Shown: one piece after another, positions 1-7,915 of the stretch
Layout: every line of letters starts with the position of its first letter
Numbering within the stretch: position 1 is the first letter of the stretch
Source of the DNA: a bacterium HR25
Lineage (GTDB): Bacteria > Chloroflexota > Dehalococcoidia > SM23-28-2 > HRbin24
Assembly: GCA_002898615.1 (NCBI GenBank)
Contig: BEIB01000017.1
Coordinates: forward strand, 1 to 14,352
Direction of reading: 5' to 3'
DNA length: 14,352 bases
Notes under the pieces: generated by a model
What the model was told of the DNA's origin: nothing
Databases searched by the model: none
What the model saw: the letters and a program-made list of their open reading frames with translations, nothing else
Position numbers and translations under genes: made by a program

Positions 1-1
1 C

Positions 2-973
2 CCCGAGGGGCGTCAGGTCCTCTACGACCTGGTCCGCACCGCCGATGTCTTCCTCACCAACTTCCGTCCGCGCGCCCTGCGGGAGCTGAAGCTCACCTAC
101 GAGGAGCTGAGCGCCCTCAACCCGCGGCTGGTCTACTGCCACATCACCGGCTACGGCCTCGGCCACGAGCAGGAGGACCGCCCTTCCTATGACTACGGCG
201 CCTTCTGGTCCCGCAGCAGCGTCGCCGCCTCCATGGTGCCCCTGGGAGCGCCGCCGCCCCATGAGCGCAGCGGCATCGGCGACCACTCCACCGGCTGCAA
301 CGCCGCCGGCGCCATCGTCGCCGCCCTCTTCCAGCGGGAGCGCACCGGCCGCGGCCAGAAGGTGGGCGTCTCCCTCCTGCGGGTGGGCGCCTACCTGATG
401 GGCTGGGACCTGATGCTGGCCCTCCACCTGAACCTCACCGTCCGTCCCTATGACCGACAGCACGCCGTCAACCCCCTCCTGAACTGCTACCGGGCCAAGG
501 ACGGCCGCTGGTTCTGGCTCCTCCTCCTCCAGGCCGACCGCCACTGGCCCGACCTCTGTCGCGCCATCGGCCGGCCGGACCTTCAGGACGACCCCCGCTT
601 CCGTGACATCCAAGCCCGGCGCCAGAACGGGCCGGAGCTGGTGGCCATCCTGGACGAGGTCTTCGCCCAGAAGACCCTAGACGAGTGGGGCGAGATCTTC
701 GAACGCGAGAACGTCTGGTGGGACCCCGTCAACACCGCCAACGATGTGCTGGCGGACCCCCTGGCCCACAAGGCGGGCGTCTTCGTGGAGGTGCCGGTGG
801 ACGGCGAGACCACCACCCGCATGGTGGCCACCCCCGCCGACTTCTACACCGTCCCCTGGGGGCCGCGCGGCCCGGCCCCGGAGATGGGCCAGCACACGGA
901 GGAGGTCCTGCTGGAGCTGGGCTACGACTGGGACCGCATCATCGCCCTTAAGGAGAAGGGGGCTATCCCCTAG
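2..973 (+). CDS. CaiB/BaiF family (class III) CoA-transferase, 5'-truncated
   Basis: About 323 C-terminal residues of a class III CoA-transferase, a family that moves CoA between carboxylic acids. The reading frame is open to the window edge, and with family members near 400 residues about 80 N-terminal residues are missing. Visible family signatures are TNFRP near the left end, HITGYG, and a Tyr-Asp-Tyr whose Asp (codon at 191-193) fits the position of the catalytic aspartate that forms the acyl anhydride in this family. The C-terminal part has the usual AHKAGVFVEV stretch and an ending of the type LGYDWDRIIALKEKG. An internal ATG at 233 opens a shorter frame, but the family homology continues well upstream of it. 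Only 12 bp separate its stop from the stop of the convergent acyl-CoA dehydrogenase gene, so both probably act on the same kind of CoA ester. The substrate cannot be read from the sequence. Confidence 0.92.
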   Translation, partial: PEGRQVLYDLVRTADVFLTNFRPRALRELKLTYEELSALNPRLVYCHITGYGLGHEQEDRPSYDYGAFWSRSSVAASMVPLGAPPPHERSGIGDHSTGCNAAGAIVAALFQRERTGRGQKVGVSLLRVGAYLMGWDLMLALHLNLTVRPYDRQHAVNPLLNCYRAKDGRWFWLLLLQADRHWPDLCRAIGRPDLQDDPRFRDIQARRQNGPELVAILDEVFAQKTLDEWGEIFERENVWWDPVNTANDVLADPLAHKAGVFVEVPVDGETTTRMVATPADFYTVPWGPRGPAPEMGQHTEEVLLELGYDWDRIIALKEKGAIP

Positions 974-985
974 CGCCCGGCCCCC

Positions 986-2167
<1,182 letters not shown>

Positions 2168-2205
2168 GGCCTCCCCTCCTCTGGCGAAGCGGCCTTTTCC
2201 GGGGA

Positions 2206-2211
2206 ATTATA
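2206..2211 (-). promoter_or_regulatory. Perfect -10 box (TATAAT) upstream of dehydrogenase copy 1
   Basis: On the - strand the hexamer TATAAT lies 38 bp before the ATG at 2167, in the 79-bp gap after the upstream paralog. No convincing -35 is found 16-18 bp further up (best is TCCCCT, two matches). AT-rich hexamers are rare in this GC-rich DNA, which supports a real but possibly activator-dependent promoter. Confidence 0.4.
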
Positions 2212-2246
2212 CTCGCTGGCGGGACCGGAGGGGACGCGGCCCGGGC

Positions 2247-3428
2247 TCAGGACATGGGCAGCCCCAGCCCCTTGGTGGCGATGATGTTGCGCTGCACCTC
2301 GGAAGTCCCGGCGGCGATGGTGTAGGAGACGCTGGTCAGGTAGTGGCGGCCGAAGAAGCCCCGCAGACGGGCGTACTTGGAGCCCTCCCGTAGCTGGCCG
2401 TAGAGGTTCATCACTTCCACCCCCGCACGGGCCACCCGCTGCACCAGCTCAGAGGTGAAGACCTTGGCCACCGAGGCCTCGTAGTTGGGCACCAGGCCCC
2501 GCTCCTGTAGGTGGGCCACCCGGTAGGAGAGGATGCGGGAGACCTCCACCTCTATGGCCAGTTCCGCCAGACGGTGGCGCACCGCCTGCCGCCCCGCTAG
2601 GCCACCCCCGTCCGGCGGCGCCTCTCGGCAGTAGGCCACCAGGTCGTCGAAGTTGCGGCGGCAGAAGGCGTTCTGGGAGATGTTGGAACGCTCGAAGTTC
2701 AGGGTGGTCATGGCCACGTACCAACCCCGGTTCTCCTCCCCCACCCGGTAGCGGGCCGGCACCCGCACGTTCTCGAAGAAGACCTGGTTGAAACCGTGCA
2801 GCCCCGCCATGTTGGGCAGGGGGACGATGCTGATCCCCGGGGCGTCCATGGGTACCAGGAAGTAGGAGATCCCCTTGTGCTTGGGGGCCGTCGGGTCAGT
2901 GCGGGCCAGCATGAAGCACCAGTTGGAGCGGTGGGCGATGGTGGTCCATATCTTGGTGCCATTGATGATGTAGTCGTCCCCATCCCGGACGGCTGTGGTC
3001 TGGAGGCTGGCCAGGTCCGAGCCGGCGTTGGGCTCGCTGAAGCCCTGGCACCAGACGATGTCCCCGGAGACGATGCCGGGCAGGAACTCCCGCTTCTGCT
3101 CTTCCGTCCCGTGGACGATGATGGTGGGCCCCACGTAGGTGACGCCGATCCAGCTCACATTGGGGCCCCGGTGGTAGGAGATCTCCTCGTTCAGGATCAC
3201 TTGGCGCATGAAGTCCAGCCCCAGGCCACCGTACTCCGGCGGCCAGGCGGGGGCCGTCCACCTCCGCTCCCCCAGCTTCTTGGTGAAAGCCAGGGCGAAC
3301 TGCCACTCCTCGTCGGACAGCTCCAGGAAGTAGGCATCGCCGTCCCAGTCGGGGGGTATCTCCTGCTGGAGGAAGGTGCGCACCTCTTGCTGGAAGGCCC
3401 GCTGCTCGTCCGTGAAGCTGAAGTCCAT
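2247..3428 (-). CDS. Acyl-CoA dehydrogenase (copy 2, middle of three)
   Basis: A 393-residue acyl-CoA dehydrogenase, closest to its downstream neighbour and clearly a tandem duplicate. It shares the WCQGFSEPNAGSD loop, the RTDPTAPKHKGISYF strand and the VRVPARYRVGEE segment. The predicted catalytic base is Glu246 in LNFERSNI; Ala373 occupies the medium-chain Glu position before GTSEVQR. Differences between the two copies concentrate in residues 25-50 and just after the FERSN helix (SQNAFCRR here, GAAAGARR in copy 1), so substrate range or partner choice may have diverged. A GGAGG lies about 9 bp before the ATG. The gap to the upstream dehydrogenase is 97 bp and holds its own promoter-like sequence. 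It probably feeds electrons to ETF. The substrate is not determinable. Confidence 0.95.
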   Translation of the reverse strand: MDFSFTDEQRAFQQEVRTFLQQEIPPDWDGDAYFLELSDEEWQFALAFTKKLGERRWTAPAWPPEYGGLGLDFMRQVILNEEISYHRGPNVSWIGVTYVGPTIIVHGTEEQKREFLPGIVSGDIVWCQGFSEPNAGSDLASLQTTAVRDGDDYIINGTKIWTTIAHRSNWCFMLARTDPTAPKHKGISYFLVPMDAPGISIVPLPNMAGLHGFNQVFFENVRVPARYRVGEENRGWYVAMTTLNFERSNISQNAFCRRNFDDLVAYCREAPPDGGGLAGRQAVRHRLAELAIEVEVSRILSYRVAHLQERGLVPNYEASVAKVFTSELVQRVARAGVEVMNLYGQLREGSKYARLRGFFGRHYLTSVSYTIAAGTSEVQRNIIATKGLGLPMS

Positions 3429-3465
3429 GACCGACCCTCCGCCCGTAGTCTAAGGCACTGCCGAC

Positions 3466-3494
3466 ATTATAGGGCCTGGTGGCGGCCTTATCAC
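3466..3494 (-). promoter_or_regulatory. Promoter-like sequence for dehydrogenase copy 2
   Basis: Minus-strand -35-like GTGATA (plus 3489-3494, 4 of 6 matches to TTGACA), 17-bp spacer, and perfect -10 TATAAT (plus 3466-3471). Transcription would start near 3459, giving a leader of about 30 nt before the ATG at 3428. Confidence 0.5.
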
Positions 3495-3525
3495 GGGGGA
3501 GGCGGAGGCGTGGCCTCGCCAGGCC

Positions 3526-4728
3526 TCAGTCGCGGGGGAGGCCCAGCCCCCGCTGGGCGATGACGTTGCGCTGGATCTCGCTCGTCCCGCCCTCAATGGT
3601 GTTGGCCACCGAACGCAGGTAGCTGTAGTATAGCCGCCCCTGCAGGACCGACCACCGGGAGCGCCGGCTGAGCTGACCGTATAGCCCCAGCACCTTCATC
3701 CCCGTCCGGGCTATCCGCTGGTTCAGCTCGGTGGAGAAGAGCTTCACCGCCGAGGCCTCGTAGTTGGGGATGGCCCCCTTGGCCTGCAGCGAGACCACGC
3801 GGTAAGAGAGGGCCAGCGCCACCTCCGTCTCGATGTAGCGCTCCACCAGCTCGTAGCGCAGGGCAGGCAGGGCCGACACCTGCTCCGGCCCCTTGCCCCA
3901 GCTCTCCTTCACGAACTGCGCCAGGTCCTCCACCATCTGCTGTTGCCCCACGGCGCTGCCGATGTTGGAGCGCTCGATGGCCAGGGTGGTGACGGCCATG
4001 TACCAGCCCCGGTTCTCCTCCCCCACCAGGTTCTTGGCCGGTATGCGCACGTTCTCGAAGAAGACCTGGTTGAACTCGTGGCTACCGGCCATGTTGACCA
4101 GGGGCTGCACCGTCACCCCGGGGTAGGGGCCGCCCTTCTCGTCCCGCATGGGGACGATGAAGTAGCTCAGCCCCTTGTGCTTGGGGGCGTTGGGGTCCGT
4201 CCGCGCCAGCAGCAGCATGTAGTGGGAGAGGTGGGCCAGGCTGGTCCAGATCTTCTGGCCGTTGATGACATACTCGTCACCGTCCCGCACGGCGGTGGTC
4301 TGGAGGCTGGCCAGGTCCGAGCCGGCGTTGGGCTCGCTGAAGCCCTGACACCACATGTGTTCCCCGGCTAGGATGGGCGGCAGATATGTGCGCTTCTGTT
4401 CCTCGCTGCCGTATAGGATGAGGGTCGGCCCCACCACGGCCACCGCCAGCCCGCCGATGACGATAGGCCCCGGCGCCCGCAGGCGGGCCGTCTCCAGGTT
4501 GTAGATGAACTGCTGCATCACCGTCATGCCGGCGCCGCCGTACTCCTTGGGCCAGGCGGGGGCTATCCAGCCCCTCTGGGCCAGTTTGCGCCGCCACTGT
4601 ACCAGCGCCCCCAGGTTGTCCAGGTAGCTGGCACCGCCGCCCCGTAGCTCGGGCGGGCATTCTCTCTCTATGAACTCTCGCACTTCCTGGCGGAAGGCCT
4701 CTTCCTCGGGGCTGAAACGGAAGTCCAT
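3526..4728 (-). CDS. Acyl-CoA dehydrogenase (copy 3, first of three)
   Basis: A 400-residue acyl-CoA dehydrogenase, more distant from the other two (about half identical by eye) but with the same framework: CQGFSEPNAGSD (127-138), ARTDPNAPKHKGLSYF, FFENVRIPAKNLVGEENRGW, and C-terminal GGTSEIQRNVIAQRGLGLPRD. The residue before GTSEIQ is Gly380; Glu379 is one position too early by simple alignment. Glu252 in LAIERSNIG matches the isovaleryl/long-chain catalytic position. It has a short insertion (RDEKGGPYPG, about 195-204) absent from its neighbours. The tail resembles the actinobacterial FadE-type subfamily with GGTSEIQ. As the first of the trio it could partner copies 1 or 2, but this is inference. 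The ATG at 4728 gives the family-typical start MDFRFSPEEEAFRQEVREF. Confidence 0.95.
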   Translation of the reverse strand: MDFRFSPEEEAFRQEVREFIERECPPELRGGGASYLDNLGALVQWRRKLAQRGWIAPAWPKEYGGAGMTVMQQFIYNLETARLRAPGPIVIGGLAVAVVGPTLILYGSEEQKRTYLPPILAGEHMWCQGFSEPNAGSDLASLQTTAVRDGDEYVINGQKIWTSLAHLSHYMLLLARTDPNAPKHKGLSYFIVPMRDEKGGPYPGVTVQPLVNMAGSHEFNQVFFENVRIPAKNLVGEENRGWYMAVTTLAIERSNIGSAVGQQQMVEDLAQFVKESWGKGPEQVSALPALRYELVERYIETEVALALSYRVVSLQAKGAIPNYEASAVKLFSTELNQRIARTGMKVLGLYGQLSRRSRWSVLQGRLYYSYLRSVANTIEGGTSEIQRNVIAQRGLGLPRD

Positions 4729-4785
4729 GGCTCCCCCGTCCCTCGCCGGTGTTCCTTAGCGCGGCCTCAAATTAGACACGGAGTC

Positions 4786-4815
4786 ATGATACGCCCTTTC
4801 TGCCGTGGACGTCAA
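4786..4815 (-). promoter_or_regulatory. Promoter-like sequence for dehydrogenase copy 3
   Basis: Minus-strand -35 TTGACG (plus 4810-4815, 5 of 6), 18-bp spacer, -10 TATCAT (plus 4786-4791, 5 of 6). It lies just after the flavin reductase stop and gives a leader of about 50 nt, so the dehydrogenases may be transcribed independently of that gene. Confidence 0.5.
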
Positions 4816-4831
4816 CGTAACGCCCTGGCGC

Positions 4832-5494
4832 TCACTCCTGCCCCTCCCGCTGTCGCCGCTCTCGCTCGCGGGCCTCTTCTTCCATCCGCCGCTCTCGCTC
4901 CTCGGGCGACTCGCCGAGCTGGATCGTTCCCTCGGCGTCGGTGCGGAGCTGAGCCTGGAGACGGCGCTCCAAGACAGCGTAGTGGTCGCCTCCCAGGTAG
5001 TGGAGGGGGCGGTAGGCCGCGTTCTCCAGCAGCCAGGTCTCGTCGAAGGCCTCTTTCTCGACCTGGACCGCCACCACCCGACCCACGAAGAAGGAGTGGT
5101 CGCCCAGGCGGAGGACGTCCTCCAGGCCACACTCGATCCAGGCTATACAGTGCAGGATGAGGGGTGCCTCCACCTTGGAGGCCTTGAAGGTGGGGAGCTG
5201 GGACAGCTCCAGCTTGTTGACGTCCCGGCCGGAGACGGTGCCGAAGTAGTGGGTGTGGGCCATCAGGTCTGGCCCGGGGATGTTGATGGCGAACTCCTCG
5301 GCGAAGCGGACCATATCATGGGTGTGGCGAGAGGGGTGGATGGCCACGCCCACCAGGGGCGGTCGCCGGGAGACCGGCGTCACCCAGATGGCCGGCATGA
5401 CGTCCGTCTGGTCGCGCCAGCGGGTGGTGATGAGGCACACCGGTCCACCGATGAGGAGGCGCAGGGAGTCCAGGGGGTCCAGGCTACGCGGCAT
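4832..5494 (-). CDS. Flavin reductase-like (DIM6/NTAB-type) FMN-binding protein
   Basis: A 220-residue protein whose first 180 residues fit the flavin reductase-like split-barrel family: GGPVCLITTRW (16-26), AIWVTPVSRRPPLVGVAI (35-52), FAINIP (68-73) and GDHSFFVGRVVAVQ (131-144). Members bind FMN and either supply reduced flavin to a monooxygenase or act as oxidoreductases themselves. Residues about 183-220 form a highly charged Glu/Arg tail, probably helical or coiled coil, which is not part of the usual fold. An in-frame TGA lies two codons before the ATG at 5494, which fixes the start at or after it. There is no clear Shine-Dalgarno and the expected leader is very short. It lies 103 bp upstream of the dehydrogenases on the same strand. 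A link to them or to the nearby luciferase-like oxidoreductase is plausible but unproven. Confidence 0.85.
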   Translation of the reverse strand: MPRSLDPLDSLRLLIGGPVCLITTRWRDQTDVMPAIWVTPVSRRPPLVGVAIHPSRHTHDMVRFAEEFAINIPGPDLMAHTHYFGTVSGRDVNKLELSQLPTFKASKVEAPLILHCIAWIECGLEDVLRLGDHSFFVGRVVAVQVEKEAFDETWLLENAAYRPLHYLGGDHYAVLERRLQAQLRTDAEGTIQLGESPEERERRMEEEARERERRQREGQE

Positions 5495-5514
5495 GGGACA
5501 TCACCCAAGAGTAG

Positions 5515-5520
5515 ATTATG
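5515..5520 (-). promoter_or_regulatory. Possible -10 box for the flavin reductase gene
   Basis: CATAAT on the - strand (5 of 6 matches), 20 bp before the ATG at 5494. No good -35 was found. It sits in the short divergent region shared with the SRPBCC operon. Confidence 0.3.
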
Positions 5521-5530
5521 CCAACCCCCT

Positions 5531-5560
5531 TTCTCCCGGAATATGCCCGCCGGCTATACT
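5531..5560 (+). promoter_or_regulatory. Possible promoter of the SRPBCC-MEMO-hemerythrin operon
   Basis: A -10 TATACT (5555-5560, 5 of 6) with a weak -35 TTCTCC (5531-5536, 3 of 6) at 18-bp spacing. Transcription would start near 5567, just before the ATG at 5578 and after the alternative ATG at 5518. This helps to choose the later start. Confidence 0.4.
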
Positions 5561-5577
5561 CCACCGGTGAGGGTGAG

Positions 5578-6057
5578 ATGAGGCTGTATAGGTTGGAGAG
5601 CCAGCTCCTGTTGCCCCGCCCCCTGGAGGAGGTCTTCCCCTTCTTCGCCGATGCCCACAACCTGGAGGCCCTCACGCCCCCCTGGCTCAACTTCCGCATC
5701 CTGACGCCGGACCCCATCGCCATGGCCCCTGGCGCCGTCATCCGCTACCGGCTACGCCTCTGGGGCGTGCCGGTGACCTGGGAGAGCGAGATCACCGTCT
5801 GGGAGCCGCCCCATCGCTTCGTGGACGTGCAGCGCCGGGGCCCCTATCGCTTCTGGGCCCACGAGCACCTTTTCCAGCCACGGGAGGAGGGCACCCTGGT
5901 CCAGGACCGCGTGCGCTACGCCGTGCCGGGCGGCCCCCTGGAGGACTTCGTCCAGTGCCTCTTCGTGAGGCCCAGCCTCCGCCGCATCTGGACCTACCGT
6001 CGCCGGCGTCTGCGGGAGCTCTTCCCGCCGCTGCCGCAGGGGGCCCCTCGCGCCTAA
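5578..6057 (+). CDS. SRPBCC (START/polyketide cyclase-like) family protein
   Basis: A 159-residue single-domain SRPBCC protein, the helix-grip fold that binds hydrophobic ligands. Typical stretches are LLLPRPLEEVFPFFADAHNLE (long first helix), LTPPWLNFRIL, YRLRLWGVPVTWESEI, WEPPHRFVDVQRRGPYRFW and a conserved basic C-terminal helix (RRIWTYRRRRLREL). This fits the COG4276-like subgroup, whose ligand is generally unknown. I chose ATG 5578 because the fold begins there, GGTGAGGGTGAG precedes it and a -10-like box lies between it and the upstream ATG at 5518. The longer form would add 20 residues with no recognisable content. It is the first gene of a three-gene operon, 15 bp from the MEMO gene. 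Confidence 0.85.
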   Translation: MRLYRLESQLLLPRPLEEVFPFFADAHNLEALTPPWLNFRILTPDPIAMAPGAVIRYRLRLWGVPVTWESEITVWEPPHRFVDVQRRGPYRFWAHEHLFQPREEGTLVQDRVRYAVPGGPLEDFVQCLFVRPSLRRIWTYRRRRLRELFPPLPQGAPRA

Positions 6058-6072
6058 AATGAGGGCCGGACC

Positions 6073-7326
6073 ATGACGGTGCAGCAGCCCGGGGAGCAGG
6101 CGCCGCGGCTCCGTCCTCTGGACATCCGCTACTTCGCCGATGGCCGGGAGAGCTATCTCGTCCTCAGGGACCCCCTGGGCCTCTCCCCTAGCGAACTCGT
6201 CCTCCCCGCCTGGGCGGGGCCCATCCTGGGGCTGATGGACGGCAGTCGTGACCTGCCCCGCATCCAGGCCGCCTATCAGCTCCTAACCGGCCGCCCTCTC
6301 TCCTATCAGCAGCTAGCGGAGCTGGTGGCCCGACTGGAGGAGGAGCTCCTGCTGGATGGTCCCCGCTTCCGGCGGGCCTGTGAGGAGGCCCTCCGGGCCT
6401 ATCGTGCGGCGCCCCACCGGCCACCCGCGCTGGCCGGGAAGGTCTATCCGGAGAGGGCGGAGGAGTTGACCGCCGCCCTGGACAGCTACGTCCGACAGGC
6501 CGGCCTCTCTCTCGCTGAGGCCGATGAGGGCATCGTGGGGGTGATAAGCCCCCACATAGACTACGGCCGCGGCTGGCGGGCCTACGCCCACGCCTGGTCG
6601 GCCGCCGCCGCGGCGGCGCGGCGGGCGGAGCTGGTCATCGCTCTGGGGACGGACCACGCTGGCGGCCGCGGCCGCCTCACCCTCACCCGGCAGAGCTATG
6701 CTACTCCCCTGGGCGTCCTCCCCACCGACCAGCAGGCGGTGGAGGAGCTGGCCCGGGCCCTGGGCGAGGAATGGGCCTTCGCCGAGGAGCTGCACCACCG
6801 CAACGAGCATTCCCTGGAGCTGGCTCTGGTCTGGCTCCACTACGTCCGCCAAGGCGAGCCTTGCGCCGTGCTGCCCGTCCTCTGCGGTAGCCTCGCCCAC
6901 TTCCTGGAGGGAGACTACGGTCCCGAGTCGGACCAGCGCCTGGAGGCGGTCCTCGCCGTGCTGGGGCGCCTCACCAGAGGGCGCCGCTCCCTGGTGGTGG
7001 CGGCGGCCGACCTGGCCCATGTGGGCCCCGCCTTCGGCGACAGCATACCCTTCGACCTGGCCGGCCGGGCCAGCCTGCGGCGGGCCGACGAGCGTCTCCT
7101 GACCGCCATCCAGGCCGGTGACGCCGATGCCTTCCTTCGCCCTGTCCGGGAGGAGGGGGACCGCTGGCGCATCTGCGGCCTCTCTCCCATCTACCTGACG
7201 CTGCGACTCCTCAAGGGCGCCCGCGGCCGCCTGCTGGCCTACGAGCAGTGCCCCGCCGACCCCCAGGGCGGCTCCCTCGTCTCCGTCGCCGCCGTCGTCC
7301 TCGCCTCTGCGGCGGCGGCGTGCTAG
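6073..7326 (+). CDS. MEMO-family protein (AmmeMemoRadiSam system protein B-like) with N-terminal extra domain
   Basis: A 417-residue protein. Residues about 120-415 are a MEMO1-like domain, related in fold to LigB-type extradiol dioxygenases. Metal ligands of human MEMO1 (His49, His81, Cys244) appear conserved as His161 in ISPHIDYG, His195 in LGTDHAGG and Cys368 in RICGLSPI. NEHSLELAL (His246) and AADLAHVG (Asp313, His316) are also typical. Human MEMO1 is about 300 residues, so residues 1-115 are extra: a strand-rich start (ESYLVLRDPLG) followed by ILGLMDGSRDLPRIQAAY and a helix ending in LLLDG, resembling a PqqD-like winged helix. Bacterial relatives occur with an AMMECR1 protein and a radical SAM enzyme, neither of which is in the window. 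GAGGG precedes the ATG. The biochemical role of bacterial MEMO proteins is not established. Confidence 0.9.
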   Translation: MTVQQPGEQAPRLRPLDIRYFADGRESYLVLRDPLGLSPSELVLPAWAGPILGLMDGSRDLPRIQAAYQLLTGRPLSYQQLAELVARLEEELLLDGPRFRRACEEALRAYRAAPHRPPALAGKVYPERAEELTAALDSYVRQAGLSLAEADEGIVGVISPHIDYGRGWRAYAHAWSAAAAAARRAELVIALGTDHAGGRGRLTLTRQSYATPLGVLPTDQQAVEELARALGEEWAFAEELHHRNEHSLELALVWLHYVRQGEPCAVLPVLCGSLAHFLEGDYGPESDQRLEAVLAVLGRLTRGRRSLVVAAADLAHVGPAFGDSIPFDLAGRASLRRADERLLTAIQAGDADAFLRPVREEGDRWRICGLSPIYLTLRLLKGARGRLLAYEQCPADPQGGSLVSVAAVVLASAAAAC

Positions 7327-7338
7327 ACTGGGGCCGGG

Positions 7339-7818
7339 ATGAAGCGAGACCCCAACCTGGTGCCCCTCTCCCGCGGCCACTACAACGGCCTTCTCATCGC
7401 TCAGCGGCTGGATCGCGCCCTCCCCGAGGCCGATGACGCTACCGTGGCCCGCCTGACAGAGGAGGTGCTCAGCTTCTGGGAGGACGACCTCCTGCCCCAC
7501 TTCCACGCCGAGTGCGAGTGCCTCCTGGCCCGCCTCCTGCGTTATCTGCCCGCCGACCATGAGCTGGTCGCCCGCACCCAGGCCGACCACGTCCGCCTCC
7601 ATGCCCTCATGGCCGACCTGCGGGACCAGAAGGAGGCCGAGCCCAGGCGCCAGGCCCTGTCCGCCATCGCCAGCCTCCTGCGGGAGCACATACGCTGGGA
7701 GGAGGCCGCCCTGTTCGAGGAGTGCCAGCGACTGCTGGCCGCCGGGGAGATGGAGGCCATCGGCTGTGAGCTGGCCCGGCGACTGCCCCGCCACTCCCTT
7801 CCCCGCCAGGGACAGTAG
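7339..7818 (+). CDS. Hemerythrin-like (HHE domain) protein
   Basis: A 159-residue all-helical protein with the spacing of hemerythrin diiron ligands: His14 (SRGHYN), His54 with Glu58 (PHFHAE), His84 and/or His88 (ADHVRLH) and His117 with Glu121/122 (EHIRWEE). Such proteins bind a non-heme diiron site and sense or carry O2, NO or iron, or protect against oxidants. The last ten residues are basic and probably disordered. It lies 12 bp after the MEMO gene on the same strand with only a weak GGGGCCGGG as ribosome site, so it is probably the last gene of the SRPBCC-MEMO-hemerythrin operon. The link to a MEMO protein, also a candidate iron binder, is suggestive only. Confidence 0.88.
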   Translation: MKRDPNLVPLSRGHYNGLLIAQRLDRALPEADDATVARLTEEVLSFWEDDLLPHFHAECECLLARLLRYLPADHELVARTQADHVRLHALMADLRDQKEAEPRRQALSAIASLLREHIRWEEAALFEECQRLLAAGEMEAIGCELARRLPRHSLPRQGQ

Positions 7819-7836
7819 CGGCCCTGGCCCGGCCTA

Positions 7837-7866
7837 TTGCGGCGGCCCTCGCCGGCCCGCTATACT
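7837..7866 (+). promoter_or_regulatory. Possible promoter of the phosphoesterase gene
   Basis: TTGCGG (7837-7842, 3 of 6), 18-bp spacer, TATACT (7861-7866, 5 of 6). Just downstream is an 8-bp palindrome GTGCGCAC (7879-7886). It suggests that the phosphoesterase is transcribed separately from the hemerythrin operon 97 bp upstream. Confidence 0.4.
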
Positions 7867-7915
7867 ATGAGCAATCTTGTGCGCACTATCACATAGCTCT
7901 GTCGGCAGGCCAGAC

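Noticed and set aside
957..971. Small AGGGG/CCCCT hairpin at the CoA-transferase stop as a terminator
   Set aside because: It has only 5 bp, lies inside the coding end and has no T-run; such stems are common at this GC content.
6313..7794. 493-codon open frame on the - strand opposite the MEMO and hemerythrin genes
   Set aside because: It spans two well-supported genes in antisense and is Gly/Gln/Ala-rich without motifs.
7877..7915. TTG start for the phosphoesterase
   Set aside because: It adds 13 residues without family similarity and has no ribosome site; it would lie only a few bases after the predicted transcript start.
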